Part shown: in pieces, positions 24,558-35,885 of the stretch
Numbering within the stretch: the first letter of the stretch is position 1
Layout: each line of letters starts with the position of its first letter
Assembly (NCBI GenBank): GCA_027315185.1
Contig: DAHUYO010000014.1
Location: forward strand, 268-54,217
Origin: Acidobacteriota bacterium
GTDB taxonomy: Bacteria; Acidobacteriota; Terriglobia; Terriglobales; SCQP01
Direction of reading: 5' to 3'
DNA length: 53,950 nt
The notes under the pieces: generated by a model
What the model saw: the letters and a program-made list of their open reading frames with translations, nothing else
The model's database searches: none
Told to the model about the DNA's origin: nothing
Made by a program: the position numbers and the translations under genes

Positions 24558-26518
24558 CGGCGAGCCTGGGGGCCGGCGCGGCGCCGGCGCACGGACGCGC
24601 GGGCGGCGGCGGGACTTAGATCCACGATCCGGGTGGCCGTGGAGATTTGCATGACGGGAACGTGCGGCGGATGCGGGCCGAAGAGCTGAAGCTGCGAGTT
24701 GGAATTGAATTTGCGGTAGAGCAGGCGCAGGCGGCAGTGGAGCGGGCCGGCGACGCCGCGCGGCAGCGGGAATTGGAAGATGTGGGAGTAGCTGGCGCCG
24801 GGGGGGATGACCAGCTTGCCCGTGGCGCCGACGACGTTCCAGAGGCTGTGGGTGTAGACCGGATGGGCGTTGCGGTCGAGCAGATGGGAGCGGAACTCGA
24901 CGGTCTTGCCCTGAATGGGGCCGTTGGGGGTCTTCAGGTAGCCGGTGGCGAAAACGCGGCGGCCATGGGCGTCGGTGACGACCAGCTCCAGCCAGGACTC
25001 GATCACGTCGAGCGGGCCGGTGGGGAATTCGTGGCCGACCTTGGCGTTGATCACCAAGGCCTGCAACCGGGCGGTGTGGCCGGGGAGGAAGGCGCCCTGG
25101 GGCTGGAGCATCATGGGCAGGATGGGGCCGCGGGGCCATTTGCCGGCGATCGCCGGAATGATGGTCTTGCCGGCCATCCAACGGTCCACCAGCTCGGCCT
25201 GGCGGCGGGCGCCGGGCAGGTGCAGCAGGGCGGCCATGTAATTATTCGAGGCGAGAATGCGATGGTCGTGGATGAAGCCCGCGGCGTTGCGGGCGGGGTC
25301 ATCGGCGCGGACCTCGGGCATGTGGCAGTCTTCGCAGATCAGGTTCTTGCGCGGATCGGTGTGCCAGGGGCCATTTTTCCAACTGTCGTACTGATCCTGC
25401 AACTGCACGAAGCCCCAGCCGTTCTCGCGCTTGCTGATGTATTGCTTGTGGCAGGTGCCGCAAAACAAGGCGGATTGCGCGGGTTTGACGTTGTAGTCGG
25501 CGTTGTGCTGCTGCGGATGCAGGCGGATCAGCATGTCGGAGACGGCGAGCAGGAGCGGCTGATGGGACTGCTCGAACAGGTACGGGGTGGGCCGGATGAC
25601 GACGTAATTGGCGTTGCCGCGGCTGGCGGTGTCGCGAATGAGGTGACAAAAAGCGCAGGACTGGCCGGCGGCGCCGATATGGCCGCGGGTGATGCGGTGG
25701 AAGCGGCGGCCGGAGAGCAGGGTGACCGGCTCATGGCAGCCGGCGCAGTAGCGCGCCGCCTTCCAGCCGCGGGCGCGGATGTAGTTATCCTTGACGGCTT
25801 GATAAAAGAGATCGGTGGCCGAGTAGTGGTGGGTGCTGGGGAGCCATTCCTTGTAGATGGTTTGATGGCAGGTTCCGCAGGCGGCGGAGCCGGTGAGCAG
25901 CGAGGCGGGAATGGCGCGGTGGTGAAACGTACTGGCGTTGGAGGGGGCGAAGCTGACCTGGCGCGCGGGCGGGGCGCGGCGGGCATACCACAAGATGCCG
26001 CCGCCAACGCCCAGGGCTGCGCCCAGGACAATGACCGCGGCGGCAAGCTCACGGTAGCGCGCTTGCGGAAAATGGGTGCGCAGGAGGCCGCGAACCAGGT
26101 GCAGGACGGCGGCCAGCCCCAGCAGCAGGCCAATGGCCACATGGGCGATATGCCAGCCGTAGGGAGTGAAGCGGCCCCAAATGCCGACAGCGGTCAGCCA
26201 CACGCCGCTAACGACGACGGCCAGCCAGCCCAGCCAGCTGAGATTGCCGCTGGTGAACCACCGGGCTGGGGTGGGCCGCCGCGCGGCTGGGCCGCTCGTC
26301 CCGCTGGCCGCGTGGGCGGCGGCGTGGGAACGATGGCGCAGGAAGATCCAGGTGAGGGGAACGATGACCAGGAAGCCGACGACGATATGCACCAGCAACA
26401 CCCACTGCGCCATGATGCCGAGCGGTGCGAGCAGCGGGAACAACCCGGTCAGCAGGAGAAAGATCACGACGCCGGAGGCCGCGCGCAGCGTGCGCAGGGA
26501 TTTCGGGGTGGGTTGCAT
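24554..26518 (-). CDS. Membrane-anchored multihaem (five CXXCH) cytochrome c
   Basis: A 654-residue protein. Residues ~15-178 hold about five hydrophobic segments with several histidines (HIVVG, HIAHVAIG, HLVRG), perhaps a membrane cytochrome-b-like part. From residue 214 there are five haem c sites: CGTCH, CAGCH, CAFCH, CGTCH and CEDCH. The middle resembles cytochrome c-554-type domains, and the C-terminal ~200 residues look like a beta-rich domain. It would pass electrons between the quinone pool and the periplasm, possibly to the coupled CRTAC1-like product; this is inference. It is the first gene of the pair. Confidence 0.85.
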   Translation of the reverse strand: MQPTPKSLRTLRAASGVVIFLLLTGLFPLLAPLGIMAQWVLLVHIVVGFLVIVPLTWIFLRHRSHAAAHAASGTSGPAARRPTPARWFTSGNLSWLGWLAVVVSGVWLTAVGIWGRFTPYGWHIAHVAIGLLLGLAAVLHLVRGLLRTHFPQARYRELAAAVIVLGAALGVGGGILWYARRAPPARQVSFAPSNASTFHHRAIPASLLTGSAACGTCHQTIYKEWLPSTHHYSATDLFYQAVKDNYIRARGWKAARYCAGCHEPVTLLSGRRFHRITRGHIGAAGQSCAFCHLIRDTASRGNANYVVIRPTPYLFEQSHQPLLLAVSDMLIRLHPQQHNADYNVKPAQSALFCGTCHKQYISKRENGWGFVQLQDQYDSWKNGPWHTDPRKNLICEDCHMPEVRADDPARNAAGFIHDHRILASNNYMAALLHLPGARRQAELVDRWMAGKTIIPAIAGKWPRGPILPMMLQPQGAFLPGHTARLQALVINAKVGHEFPTGPLDVIESWLELVVTDAHGRRVFATGYLKTPNGPIQGKTVEFRSHLLDRNAHPVYTHSLWNVVGATGKLVIPPGASYSHIFQFPLPRGVAGPLHCRLRLLYRKFNSNSQLQLFGPHPPHVPVMQISTATRIVDLSPAAARASVRRRRAGPQARR

Positions 26519-27120
26519 TCGGCATCCTCAACAACAAACGGAACCGAGTATAGGCCGGCGGGCATGCGCGGAAACACGCGGTTGAGGACCATCAAGGGGC
26601 CTAGGGCGCGGCTCGGAGCACGGGTAATGCGTCCAAAGGCGGCGTGTAATCGAAAGCGATTAGCGGCGCGGGCATATCGCGGGAGTCGCGCCGTTGGCTC
26701 GGGGAACCACGCCGGCGTGAGAAGCCGCCGCGAGGCCCGCGGAACTCCGCAGGGCGGCACGCCCCCGGCCAATGAGGCGGCGCGGCCCCAGCGACCAACG
26801 GGCTCGGGCTGGGACACGCTGGGCCCCGGCCCAGCCCGTGGGTAAGCGGGACACCCCGCCGCAGGCGGGGCTGGGGCCCGCGCCCATCATGAAGCCGGCG
26901 GAAGATGGCTCCGCTGCGCGAGGCTGGGCGCTCCCGCGGGCAGAGTCGGGGACGCGTTCGCGGGGCGCTCCCGGGGTGCTTCCGCTCGCCCCGCGCGCCG
27001 GGGTGCAGCACGCGGTCCACACCGGGGGGCATCCGCGTCCCCCTTGCGCTCCGGGCTGCTCCCAGTTGCCACGGTTTCGCGCTCCCCACTTACGGGGCCG
27101 GACAGCTACACTGAACGCTT
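26519..27120. other. Intergenic region upstream of the dienelactone hydrolase
   Basis: About 600 bp between divergent genes without a supportable gene. It contains a copy of repeat family 1 at 26843-26890. Confidence 0.45.
26843..26890 (-). repeat. Dispersed palindromic repeat, family 1, copy 3
   Basis: The minus strand reads GGGCGCGGGCCCCAGCCCCG, then CCTGCGGCGGGG, then TGTCCCGCTT. It is nearly identical to the copy at 14934-14981. Confidence 0.75.
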
Positions 27121-27936
27121 ATGGAAAACCACCGCTTGCGCCGCTTCCCTGCCCCGAGCCTTGCCTTTCTGCTATGCGCCGCCATGGCGTGTTTGGCCAC
27201 GGGCGGCTGGGCGGCCGGGCCGCCGGCAATCGGCGCGCCCGCTGCCGCGCCGCAGCCGAAGGCGCCGATTACGGCGGGGCGCATGGTGCAGTTCGGCGAC
27301 GGCATGGGGTATTTGGTCGAGCCGGCGACGCCGGGGCGGCATGCGGCGGTGATCGTGATCCAGGAGTGGTGGGGGCTGAATGCCTGGGTGAAGCAGCAGG
27401 CGCGGCGGCTGGCGCGGCGGGGCTATGTGGCGTTGGCGCCGGATTTGTACCACGGGAAGGTCGCGACGACGCCGCAGCAGGCGATGCGGCTGATGCGCGG
27501 CTTCGACGTCCGGCGGGGCCTGCAAGATTTGGAGTCGGCCTACGACTACCTATGGCGCAACCCAAAAGTGGCCAAGGGACAGATTGGGGAGATCGGTTGG
27601 TGTTTTGGGGGCGGGATGGCGGCGCGGTTTGCCGAACGGCAGCCGATGCTAAAAGCCTGCGTCATCTATTACGGGGACGTGCCGGCCAAGGGCGTGGGGC
27701 TGATCCGCTGCCCGGTGCTGGGCAACTTCGGCGGCGCGGACCGGGCTGTGCCGCCGGCGCGGGCGCGGGCATTCGCGCGAACGCTGCGGGCGCACGGGGT
27801 GGCCGTGGATTTGAAGATTTATCCCGGAATGCCGCATGCGTTCGCCCATTTGCAGACCGCGGCGGGAGTGGCGGCGACGAAGGACGCGTGGGCCAGGACG
27901 CTGCGCTTCTTCCAGGCACATCTGCGGGGGCAATAG
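27121..27936 (+). CDS. Dienelactone hydrolase family protein, exported
   Basis: A 271-residue alpha/beta hydrolase with a signal peptide (residues ~1-32, hydrophobic FLLCAAMACLATGGWA). The dienelactone-hydrolase motifs are present: VIQEWWGLNAW, the nucleophilic cysteine in IGWCFGGGMA, the Asp in NFGGADRAVPP and the His in PGMPHAFAH. Enzymes of this family hydrolyse dienelactones or other esters, but exported homologues have diverse, mostly unknown substrates. The gene stands alone. Confidence 0.88.
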   Translation: MENHRLRRFPAPSLAFLLCAAMACLATGGWAAGPPAIGAPAAAPQPKAPITAGRMVQFGDGMGYLVEPATPGRHAAVIVIQEWWGLNAWVKQQARRLARRGYVALAPDLYHGKVATTPQQAMRLMRGFDVRRGLQDLESAYDYLWRNPKVAKGQIGEIGWCFGGGMAARFAERQPMLKACVIYYGDVPAKGVGLIRCPVLGNFGGADRAVPPARARAFARTLRAHGVAVDLKIYPGMPHAFAHLQTAAGVAATKDAWARTLRFFQAHLRGQ

Positions 27937-28020
27937 GCGGGGCGATCGGCATCGCATGGCTTGGTTAGAGTCCCTTGGCGCTCCGCTGCGCTGTCGCTCC
28001 TGCCCCACGGCGCGCGGCAC

Positions 28021-28085
28021 GCCTCCGGCTCGGCGTGGGGTATGCCTCCGGCCTGACGTGGGGTATGCCTCCGGCCTGCGTGCGG
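28021..28085 (+). repeat. 23-bp tandem repeat, about 2.8 copies
   Basis: Unit GCCTCCGGCCTGACGTGGGG plus TAT occurs at 28021-28043 (with two changes), 28044-28066 and partly at 28067-28085. It lies in the 420-bp spacer between the hydrolase and the acetyltransferase gene, which otherwise shows no gene (27937-28358). Confidence 0.85.
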
Positions 28086-28358
28086 TCGCGCTCCGCGCGG
28101 CCGAGTCCGGCGCAGGAAAGACTCGTCGCTCAGCCCGCGTGATCCGGCCCCCACCTGCAAGCCCCACTGGCGCACGAGGCAAGCCCACCTCCGCACCGGA
28201 GATAGCGGGATGGCCGTCCCGGCTGTCAGATTCCGCCGCCGGGAAGGGCGGCGGCCCCACCGCTGGCGGGACGCCGACAGAACATTGGTGCGAACGCAGG
28301 CAGGAGCCCTGGGCGGGTAACGGCAACAAAGGGAGGCCGAAGCGGCATCTCTGGCGGG

Positions 28359-29330
28359 GTGCGGGTGCAACGGTCGCCGGAGTTGGCGAAGCTGGCGGAA
28401 CATTGGGGGACGGCGGCGGGACAGTCTTGCTTCCAGCGTTTCGCCTTCGCGCGGACGTGGGGCGAGGTGTTCTTCCGGCGCGGGATGACACCGTTGGTGG
28501 TACATGATGCGGCGGGGAAATGGATCCTGCCCTGGGCGGCGCGTGAAGGGGTTCTGTTCCCGATCGGGCACGGAGTTTTCGATTACGTGGACGCGGTTGG
28601 GCCGGGCGCGGCGGCGGGGTCGTTGGAGGCACGGGCGGGAGCGCTGGCGCAGGCATTGCGGCGCTGTCCCAATTGGTGGCGGATGGAGATGCAGGGGCTG
28701 CCGGAGGACTCGTCGTTTTTGGGATTTTGGCGGCGGCTGGCGGCGGAACTGGGGGCCGCGGCGGCGATCACGCCATTCGCCGCGGCGCCGCAGCTGCGGC
28801 GCGGGGCGGGCGGCGCGGCGAGCGTGGAGGAGTTCGCCCGGGGACATGGGCGGGCGGAAGAACGGCTGCGGCAGGCGGAGCGGCGGGGCTGGCTGGGCCG
28901 GGTGGAGCAAGCGGCGGAACGGCGGGAACTGCTGGCCTGGCTGCTGGAGCAAAAGCAGCGGCGGATGGAGGCGCGGGGCGAAACGAATGTGCTGCAAGCG
29001 GGGGAGGCGGAGTGGCTGGGCGCGATGGTCGGGCTGGGGCGCGAGGCCGGCGTGGAGTTATGGGCTTACCGGCACGACGGGCGGCCGGCGGCGGGACTGC
29101 TGACCTTCCTGCTGCCGCCGGTGCGGTATGGCTATCTATTGGCGTTCGCGGCGGAGATGGCGGCCGCATCACCGGGAATCACGCTGCTGTATTTCGTGCT
29201 GCGGGCCACCATCGGCGCAGGCATGGACTTCGATTTTCTGACCGGCGCACAGGCCTACAAGCTGCGCTTCGCCAATGCCACTCGGCGATTATTGCAGTTC
29301 CGGGTGCAGCGCGCGCCGTTGCGCCGCTAA
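28359..29330 (+). CDS. GNAT-superfamily (BioF2/CelD-like) acyltransferase
   Basis: A 323-residue protein of the Acetyltransf_6 type (related to CelD, FemAB-like enzymes of exopolysaccharide loci). Typical parts are FARTWGEVFFRRGMTPLVV near the N-terminus, the central RRMEARGETNVLQ, and the C-terminal LLYFVLRATIGAGMDFDFL then AYKLRFANATRRLL. I use the GTG at 28359 as start, though no good ribosome site is visible. It is followed 49 bp later by a CpsB-like phosphatase, so both probably belong to surface-polysaccharide synthesis. Confidence 0.75.
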   Translation: MRVQRSPELAKLAEHWGTAAGQSCFQRFAFARTWGEVFFRRGMTPLVVHDAAGKWILPWAAREGVLFPIGHGVFDYVDAVGPGAAAGSLEARAGALAQALRRCPNWWRMEMQGLPEDSSFLGFWRRLAAELGAAAAITPFAAAPQLRRGAGGAASVEEFARGHGRAEERLRQAERRGWLGRVEQAAERRELLAWLLEQKQRRMEARGETNVLQAGEAEWLGAMVGLGREAGVELWAYRHDGRPAAGLLTFLLPPVRYGYLLAFAAEMAAASPGITLLYFVLRATIGAGMDFDFLTGAQAYKLRFANATRRLLQFRVQRAPLRR

Positions 29331-29379
29331 GATAAGGAAAAGGCCGCGCGGATTGCCCGCGCGGAGGTCAGGCCCGCTG

Positions 29380-30156
29380 ATGCATCCACACGTAGACATT
29401 CACTGCCACATCTTGCCCGGCCTGGACGACGGCGCGCCCAACATGGAGATCTCCGTGGAGATGGCGCGGATGGCGCGGGAAGACGGAACCAGCCATATCG
29501 TGGCCACGCCGCATGCGAATTTCCAGTTCGCCTACGATGCGGCGAAGATCGCGGCATTGCGGGACGAACTGCAAGCGGCGATCGGCCCGGCGCCGGCGAT
29601 CCTGATCGGCTGCGATTTCCATCTTTCCTTTGAAAACGTCCGGGACGCGATCGCCAATCCGCGGAAATACTCGGTGAACCAGACCCAGTATCAGCTGGTG
29701 GAGTTCGCGGAGAGCTTCAAGTTGGATGCGATGGAAGGCGTGCTGAGCCAGCTGCTGCAGGCGGGCATGGTGCCGGTGCTGACGCATCCGGAACGCAATC
29801 CGGTGTTCCAGCAGCACGACGATTTGGCCGACCGGTACGTACAGCTGGGGTGCGTGGTGCAGATCACGTCGGGGTCGCTGATGGGGGAGTTCGGCAAGAC
29901 GGCGTTCAAGACGGCGATGGATTTGCTGGACCGGGACTTGGTGCACGTGATCGCATCGGATGCCCATGCGACCAAGCGGCGGACGCCCGGATTGGCGGCG
30001 GCGGCGCGGATCACCCAGGAGCGGCGCACGGCGGCGATCGCACAGGCGCTGGTGGCGGACAATCCGGCGGCGATCATTGCCGGACGGACGCTGCCGTTTT
30101 TTCCCGAGCCGCGGCCGACGAAGAAGAAAAAGATGCTCAGCTTTTTGCGCGGCTGA
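29380..30156 (+). CDS. CpsB/CapC-type tyrosine-protein phosphatase (PHP domain)
   Basis: A 258-residue PHP-domain phosphatase. The N-terminus reads MHPHVDIHCHILPGLDDGAP, with the HxHxLPGxDDG metal-binding motif of CpsB/YwqE. Further motifs are VATPHANFQF, VPVLTHPERNPVF and HVIASDAHATKRR. CpsB removes phosphate from the tyrosine autokinase that controls capsule or exopolysaccharide chain length. The ATG at 29380 has GGAGG twelve bases upstream. It sits behind a GNAT gene and converges with the pyrophosphatase gene, only 9 bp apart. Confidence 0.88.
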   Translation: MHPHVDIHCHILPGLDDGAPNMEISVEMARMAREDGTSHIVATPHANFQFAYDAAKIAALRDELQAAIGPAPAILIGCDFHLSFENVRDAIANPRKYSVNQTQYQLVEFAESFKLDAMEGVLSQLLQAGMVPVLTHPERNPVFQQHDDLADRYVQLGCVVQITSGSLMGEFGKTAFKTAMDLLDRDLVHVIASDAHATKRRTPGLAAAARITQERRTAAIAQALVADNPAAIIAGRTLPFFPEPRPTKKKKMLSFLRG

Positions 30157-30165
30157 GGCGGACGG

Positions 30166-32631
<2,466 letters not shown>

Positions 32632-32804
32632 CAGGGTCTCCTGGGCAATGATCGGAATTTTACCTTGGTAGCGTCCTTAGACAATATGCCGCCCGAGGAG
32701 TCGGGCGGAGTGGCGCGAATCGGCCAACAGCGGCGGCCTAGACTGCATGTTTATAACATAGGCCGATGGCGGGATGCGAGGAAAGAAAACGGCGCCAGGA
32801 GCAT

Positions 32805-32848
32805 TGCCAGGCGCGGCCCCCGGCCCCACCTGCAGCGGGGCGTCCCGC
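32805..32848 (+). repeat. Dispersed palindromic repeat, family 1, copy 4
   Basis: Reads ATTGCCAGGCGCGGCCCCC then GGCCCCACCTGCAGCGGGG and CGTCCCGC. A more diverged copy, in the 320-bp spacer (32632-32951) between hppA and nadB, which holds no supportable gene. Confidence 0.65.
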
Positions 32849-32951
32849 ATTTCCTAGAGGCGGGGCCGAGCCACGCGTACGCGTCCGGCCGGGCCGGGGC
32901 CCCACCGGTGGTCGCAAAGCGAAACTGGGGCGACCCCTGGGCTGATGGGCG

Positions 32952-34529
32952 CTAGACCGGAAGCGATCCGTGCTGGTCCCATGCGGCGCTAAAGGTCACC
33001 GGGTGGCCGAGCCGCTGGAAGGAATGGCAACCGGCGAGAGCCGGATCGGGACGCGGGAAATCGGAGCGAAAGTGGGCCCCGCGGCTTTCCTCCCGGGCCA
33101 GGGCGGCGCGCACGATGGCGGTGGCGACCAGGGTCAAGTTGCGGTCCTCAAGATTGGCCGCGGCGCTCGCCGGTTCGGGCGCGGCGGATAGCTCCTGGAG
33201 CCAAGCCCGCAGGGAGATCCCGTCGCGGATGACCGCGGCGGTCTCCGCCATGCGACGCTGCAACTCGGGGCGGGGCAGGACGCCACCGGTTGGCGCGATC
33301 GCCTCGCCATGGGTCGGCGCGGCGGCGGATTCGGCAGCCATGGCGCGGGCGGCGCGGGCGCCGAAGACCAGCCCTTCCAGCAACGAATTGCTGGCCAGCC
33401 GGTTGGCGCCGTGCACACCGGTGCAGGCGGCTTCGCCGGCGGCAAACAAGCCGGGCAGGCTGGTGCGGCCGTTCAGATCGGTCCAGACGCCGCCCATCAT
33501 GTAATGGGCGGCGGGGCGGACGGGGACGGGCTGGCGGCCGAGGTCCCAGCCGAATTGGCGCAAGGTGGCCACGATGCGGGGAAAGCGGCCTTCCAGTTCC
33601 TGCGCGCCGAGGGCGGTGGCGTCGAGGAAGCAGGCGGCGTCCGGCCCGGCGGCGGAACGGCGAATTTCGGCGACGATGGCGCGGGCCACGATGTCGCGCG
33701 GCGCAAGCTCCGCTCGGGAGTCGTAGGCGGGCATGAAGCGCTCGCCGGCGGGATTGAGCAAAATCGCCCCCTCGCCGCGCAGGGCTTCCGAAAGCAGAAA
33801 CCGGGGAGCGCCGGGAGCGGCCAGCGCGGTGGGGTGGAACTGGACGAATTCCATATCCGCCAGCACGGCGCCGGCGCGGCCGGCCAGGGCGGGGCCATCT
33901 CCGGTGGCGACGGCGGGATTGGTGGTGTCGCGGTACACCTGGCCCAGGCCGCCGGTCGCCAACAGCACCGCCCGGGCTTGGGAGCGGACCACCTCCCCCG
34001 TGCTGGCGTGCCGGCATTCGATGCCGCTGACCCGGCCCGCGGCGGTATCCCACAAGAGGGAGGAGACACGCAGCAGCGGCTGGATTTGAATGTTGGCGCG
34101 GGCGGCGGCTTGGCGCAGCAGCGTATCCGCGATTTCGCGGCCGGTGGAATCGCCGTGGGCATGTAGCACCCGGGAGCGGCTGTGGGCGCCCTCGCGGGCC
34201 AGATCCAAGGCGCCGGCGGTGCGGTCGAAAGCCGCGCCCCAGCGAAATAGAGCGGCGACGGCGGTGGGGCCCTCCTCGGTCAAAATGCGGGCGGCCGCGG
34301 GGCGGCTGAGGCCGTCACCGGCGATCAGTGTGTCCTGTTCATGCAGGGCGACGGAATCGTCCTCGCCGACGGCGACGGCAATTCCGCCCTGGGCAAAGCG
34401 GGTGGCGGAATCGGCGAGTTCGCCTTTGGTGAGCAGCAGAATGCCGCCATGGCCGGCATCACTGAGTTCCAGCGCGGCGCGCAACCCGGCGATGCCTGCG
34501 CCGACAACGATGAATTCGATGGCGGGCAT
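32952..34529 (-). CDS. nadB: L-aspartate oxidase
   Basis: A 525-residue FAD enzyme that oxidises L-aspartate to iminoaspartate, the first step of NAD synthesis. Visible are the FAD-binding VVGAGIAGLRAALELSDAG, RFAQGGIAVAV, EFVQFHPTAL, AHYMMGGVWTDLNGRTSLPG and GANRLASNSLLEG, all diagnostic of NadB and distinguishing it from fumarate reductase. Length is normal. The ATG at 34529 is divergent from aroB across a ~200-bp spacer. No nadA or nadC is adjacent, so the pathway genes are dispersed. Confidence 0.95.
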   Translation of the reverse strand: MPAIEFIVVGAGIAGLRAALELSDAGHGGILLLTKGELADSATRFAQGGIAVAVGEDDSVALHEQDTLIAGDGLSRPAAARILTEEGPTAVAALFRWGAAFDRTAGALDLAREGAHSRSRVLHAHGDSTGREIADTLLRQAAARANIQIQPLLRVSSLLWDTAAGRVSGIECRHASTGEVVRSQARAVLLATGGLGQVYRDTTNPAVATGDGPALAGRAGAVLADMEFVQFHPTALAAPGAPRFLLSEALRGEGAILLNPAGERFMPAYDSRAELAPRDIVARAIVAEIRRSAAGPDAACFLDATALGAQELEGRFPRIVATLRQFGWDLGRQPVPVRPAAHYMMGGVWTDLNGRTSLPGLFAAGEAACTGVHGANRLASNSLLEGLVFGARAARAMAAESAAAPTHGEAIAPTGGVLPRPELQRRMAETAAVIRDGISLRAWLQELSAAPEPASAAANLEDRNLTLVATAIVRAALAREESRGAHFRSDFPRPDPALAGCHSFQRLGHPVTFSAAWDQHGSLPV

Positions 34530-34730
34530 GAACTACAAAGTATAGAGTCTCGGCCATCGAGATGGGGAAGCGAAGCCGTTCCTCCTTCCGGCTGTGCGCG
34601 CTCCCGCTGACCGCCGCGGCCGGGTTCCGGCGGCTGCCGGCGGAAGCCTGCCGGCGCCCAACGCCGCATTGCCGATTGGACGCCCCCGCGGCGGGCGCAG
34701 CGGGGCGCTGGAGCCGTATTAAGCTGGACC

Positions 34731-35858
34731 GTGCACAGTGTCCAGGTTCAACTCGCGGAGCCCTATCCGATCGTTATCGGCCATGGCGCGATGGCGCGCG
34801 TCGGCGGGCTGGCGCGCAGGCACCTGCGCGCGGGAGGGCAAGCGTTCGTCATCACCAGCCCAACCGTCCGGCGGCACTGTTGGGCGCCGTTGGCAACGAG
34901 CCTGCAACGCGCCGGCATCGCGGCGCGGGTGGTGCTGATGCCCGATGGCGAACCGGCCAAGACCATGGCCACGGCGACGCGGCTGGCGGAGGAATTGGCG
35001 CGCGCCGGGGCGGACCGGGGGGCGCTGATTGTTGCGCTTGGGGGCGGGGTGGTGGGGGATGTCGCCGGCTTCGTGGCGGCCATCTACATGCGCGGGGTGC
35101 CCATACTCCAGGCGCCGACCACGGTGGTGGCGATGCTGGACAGTGCGATCGGCGGCAAAACTGGGGTCAACCTGCGGGCGGGGAAAAACTTGGCGGGCGC
35201 CTTTCATCAGCCGCGGGCGGTGATCGCCGATCTGGATTTGCTGGCCAGCCTGCCGGATCGGCAGTACCGCAGCGGGCTGGCGGAGGCGCTGAAATGCGGG
35301 GTGATCGCCGACGCGCGGCTGTTCCGGCGCATGCAGCGGGAGGCGGCGGAGTTGCGGCGCAGAGCGCCGGGTCCCTTGGAGGCGGCGGTCACCGGGGCCG
35401 CGGCGATCAAGGCGCGGGTGGTGGCCGCGGATGAACGGGAAGGGGGCCTGCGGCGCATTTTGAACTTCGGGCACACGCTGGGCCATGCGCTGGAGAGCGC
35501 GACGCGGTACCGGTATTTTCTGCACGGGGAGGCGGTGGGCTGGGGGATGATTGCGGCGGCGCGGCTGGCGGCCAAATGCGGTTTGTTGCCGGGCGCCGAA
35601 GCGGAGCGCATCGAGCACGCGACGCTGGCGCTGCTCGCCCCGCTGCCGCCGATTCGCGTTGCGGCGGCGCCGGTGCTGCGGCATGCGCGGCGGGACAAGA
35701 AGAACGCCGGCGGCGTGCTGCACTTCGTCCTGCCGACCGGGATCGGGCGGGTCGAGGTCCTGGCCGGACCGCCCCCCGAGGCGGTGCGGGAGGCGCTGGA
35801 GGAAACCATGGCGCTGAGCCGAAGCGGAGCAGCGTCCGGGCGGTCCCGGCGGCGCTAG
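34731..35858 (+). CDS. aroB: 3-dehydroquinate synthase
   Basis: A 375-residue shikimate-pathway enzyme converting DAHP to 3-dehydroquinate. NAD-binding and catalytic motifs are clear: MPDGEPAKTM, VALGGGVVGDVAGFVAA, PTTVVAMLDSAIGGKTGVN, and the zinc ligands in SGLAEALKCG, NFGHTLGHALE and LHGEAVGWGM. It begins with a GTG at 34731. Length and motif order are normal. The gene converges with the LuxR-type regulator, leaving 27 bp. Confidence 0.95.
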   Translation: MHSVQVQLAEPYPIVIGHGAMARVGGLARRHLRAGGQAFVITSPTVRRHCWAPLATSLQRAGIAARVVLMPDGEPAKTMATATRLAEELARAGADRGALIVALGGGVVGDVAGFVAAIYMRGVPILQAPTTVVAMLDSAIGGKTGVNLRAGKNLAGAFHQPRAVIADLDLLASLPDRQYRSGLAEALKCGVIADARLFRRMQREAAELRRRAPGPLEAAVTGAAAIKARVVAADEREGGLRRILNFGHTLGHALESATRYRYFLHGEAVGWGMIAAARLAAKCGLLPGAEAERIEHATLALLAPLPPIRVAAAPVLRHARRDKKNAGGVLHFVLPTGIGRVEVLAGPPPEAVREALEETMALSRSGAASGRSRRR

Positions 35859-35885
35859 GCGGCTGCGGCCGCCGCGGCGGCCGGC

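Noticed and set aside
24647-26845. Very long open frame antisense to the cytochrome gene (732 codons)
   Set aside because: It mirrors the GC-rich cytochrome gene; the composition is Gly/Ala/Asp-rich without motifs, whereas the other strand has five CXXCH sites.
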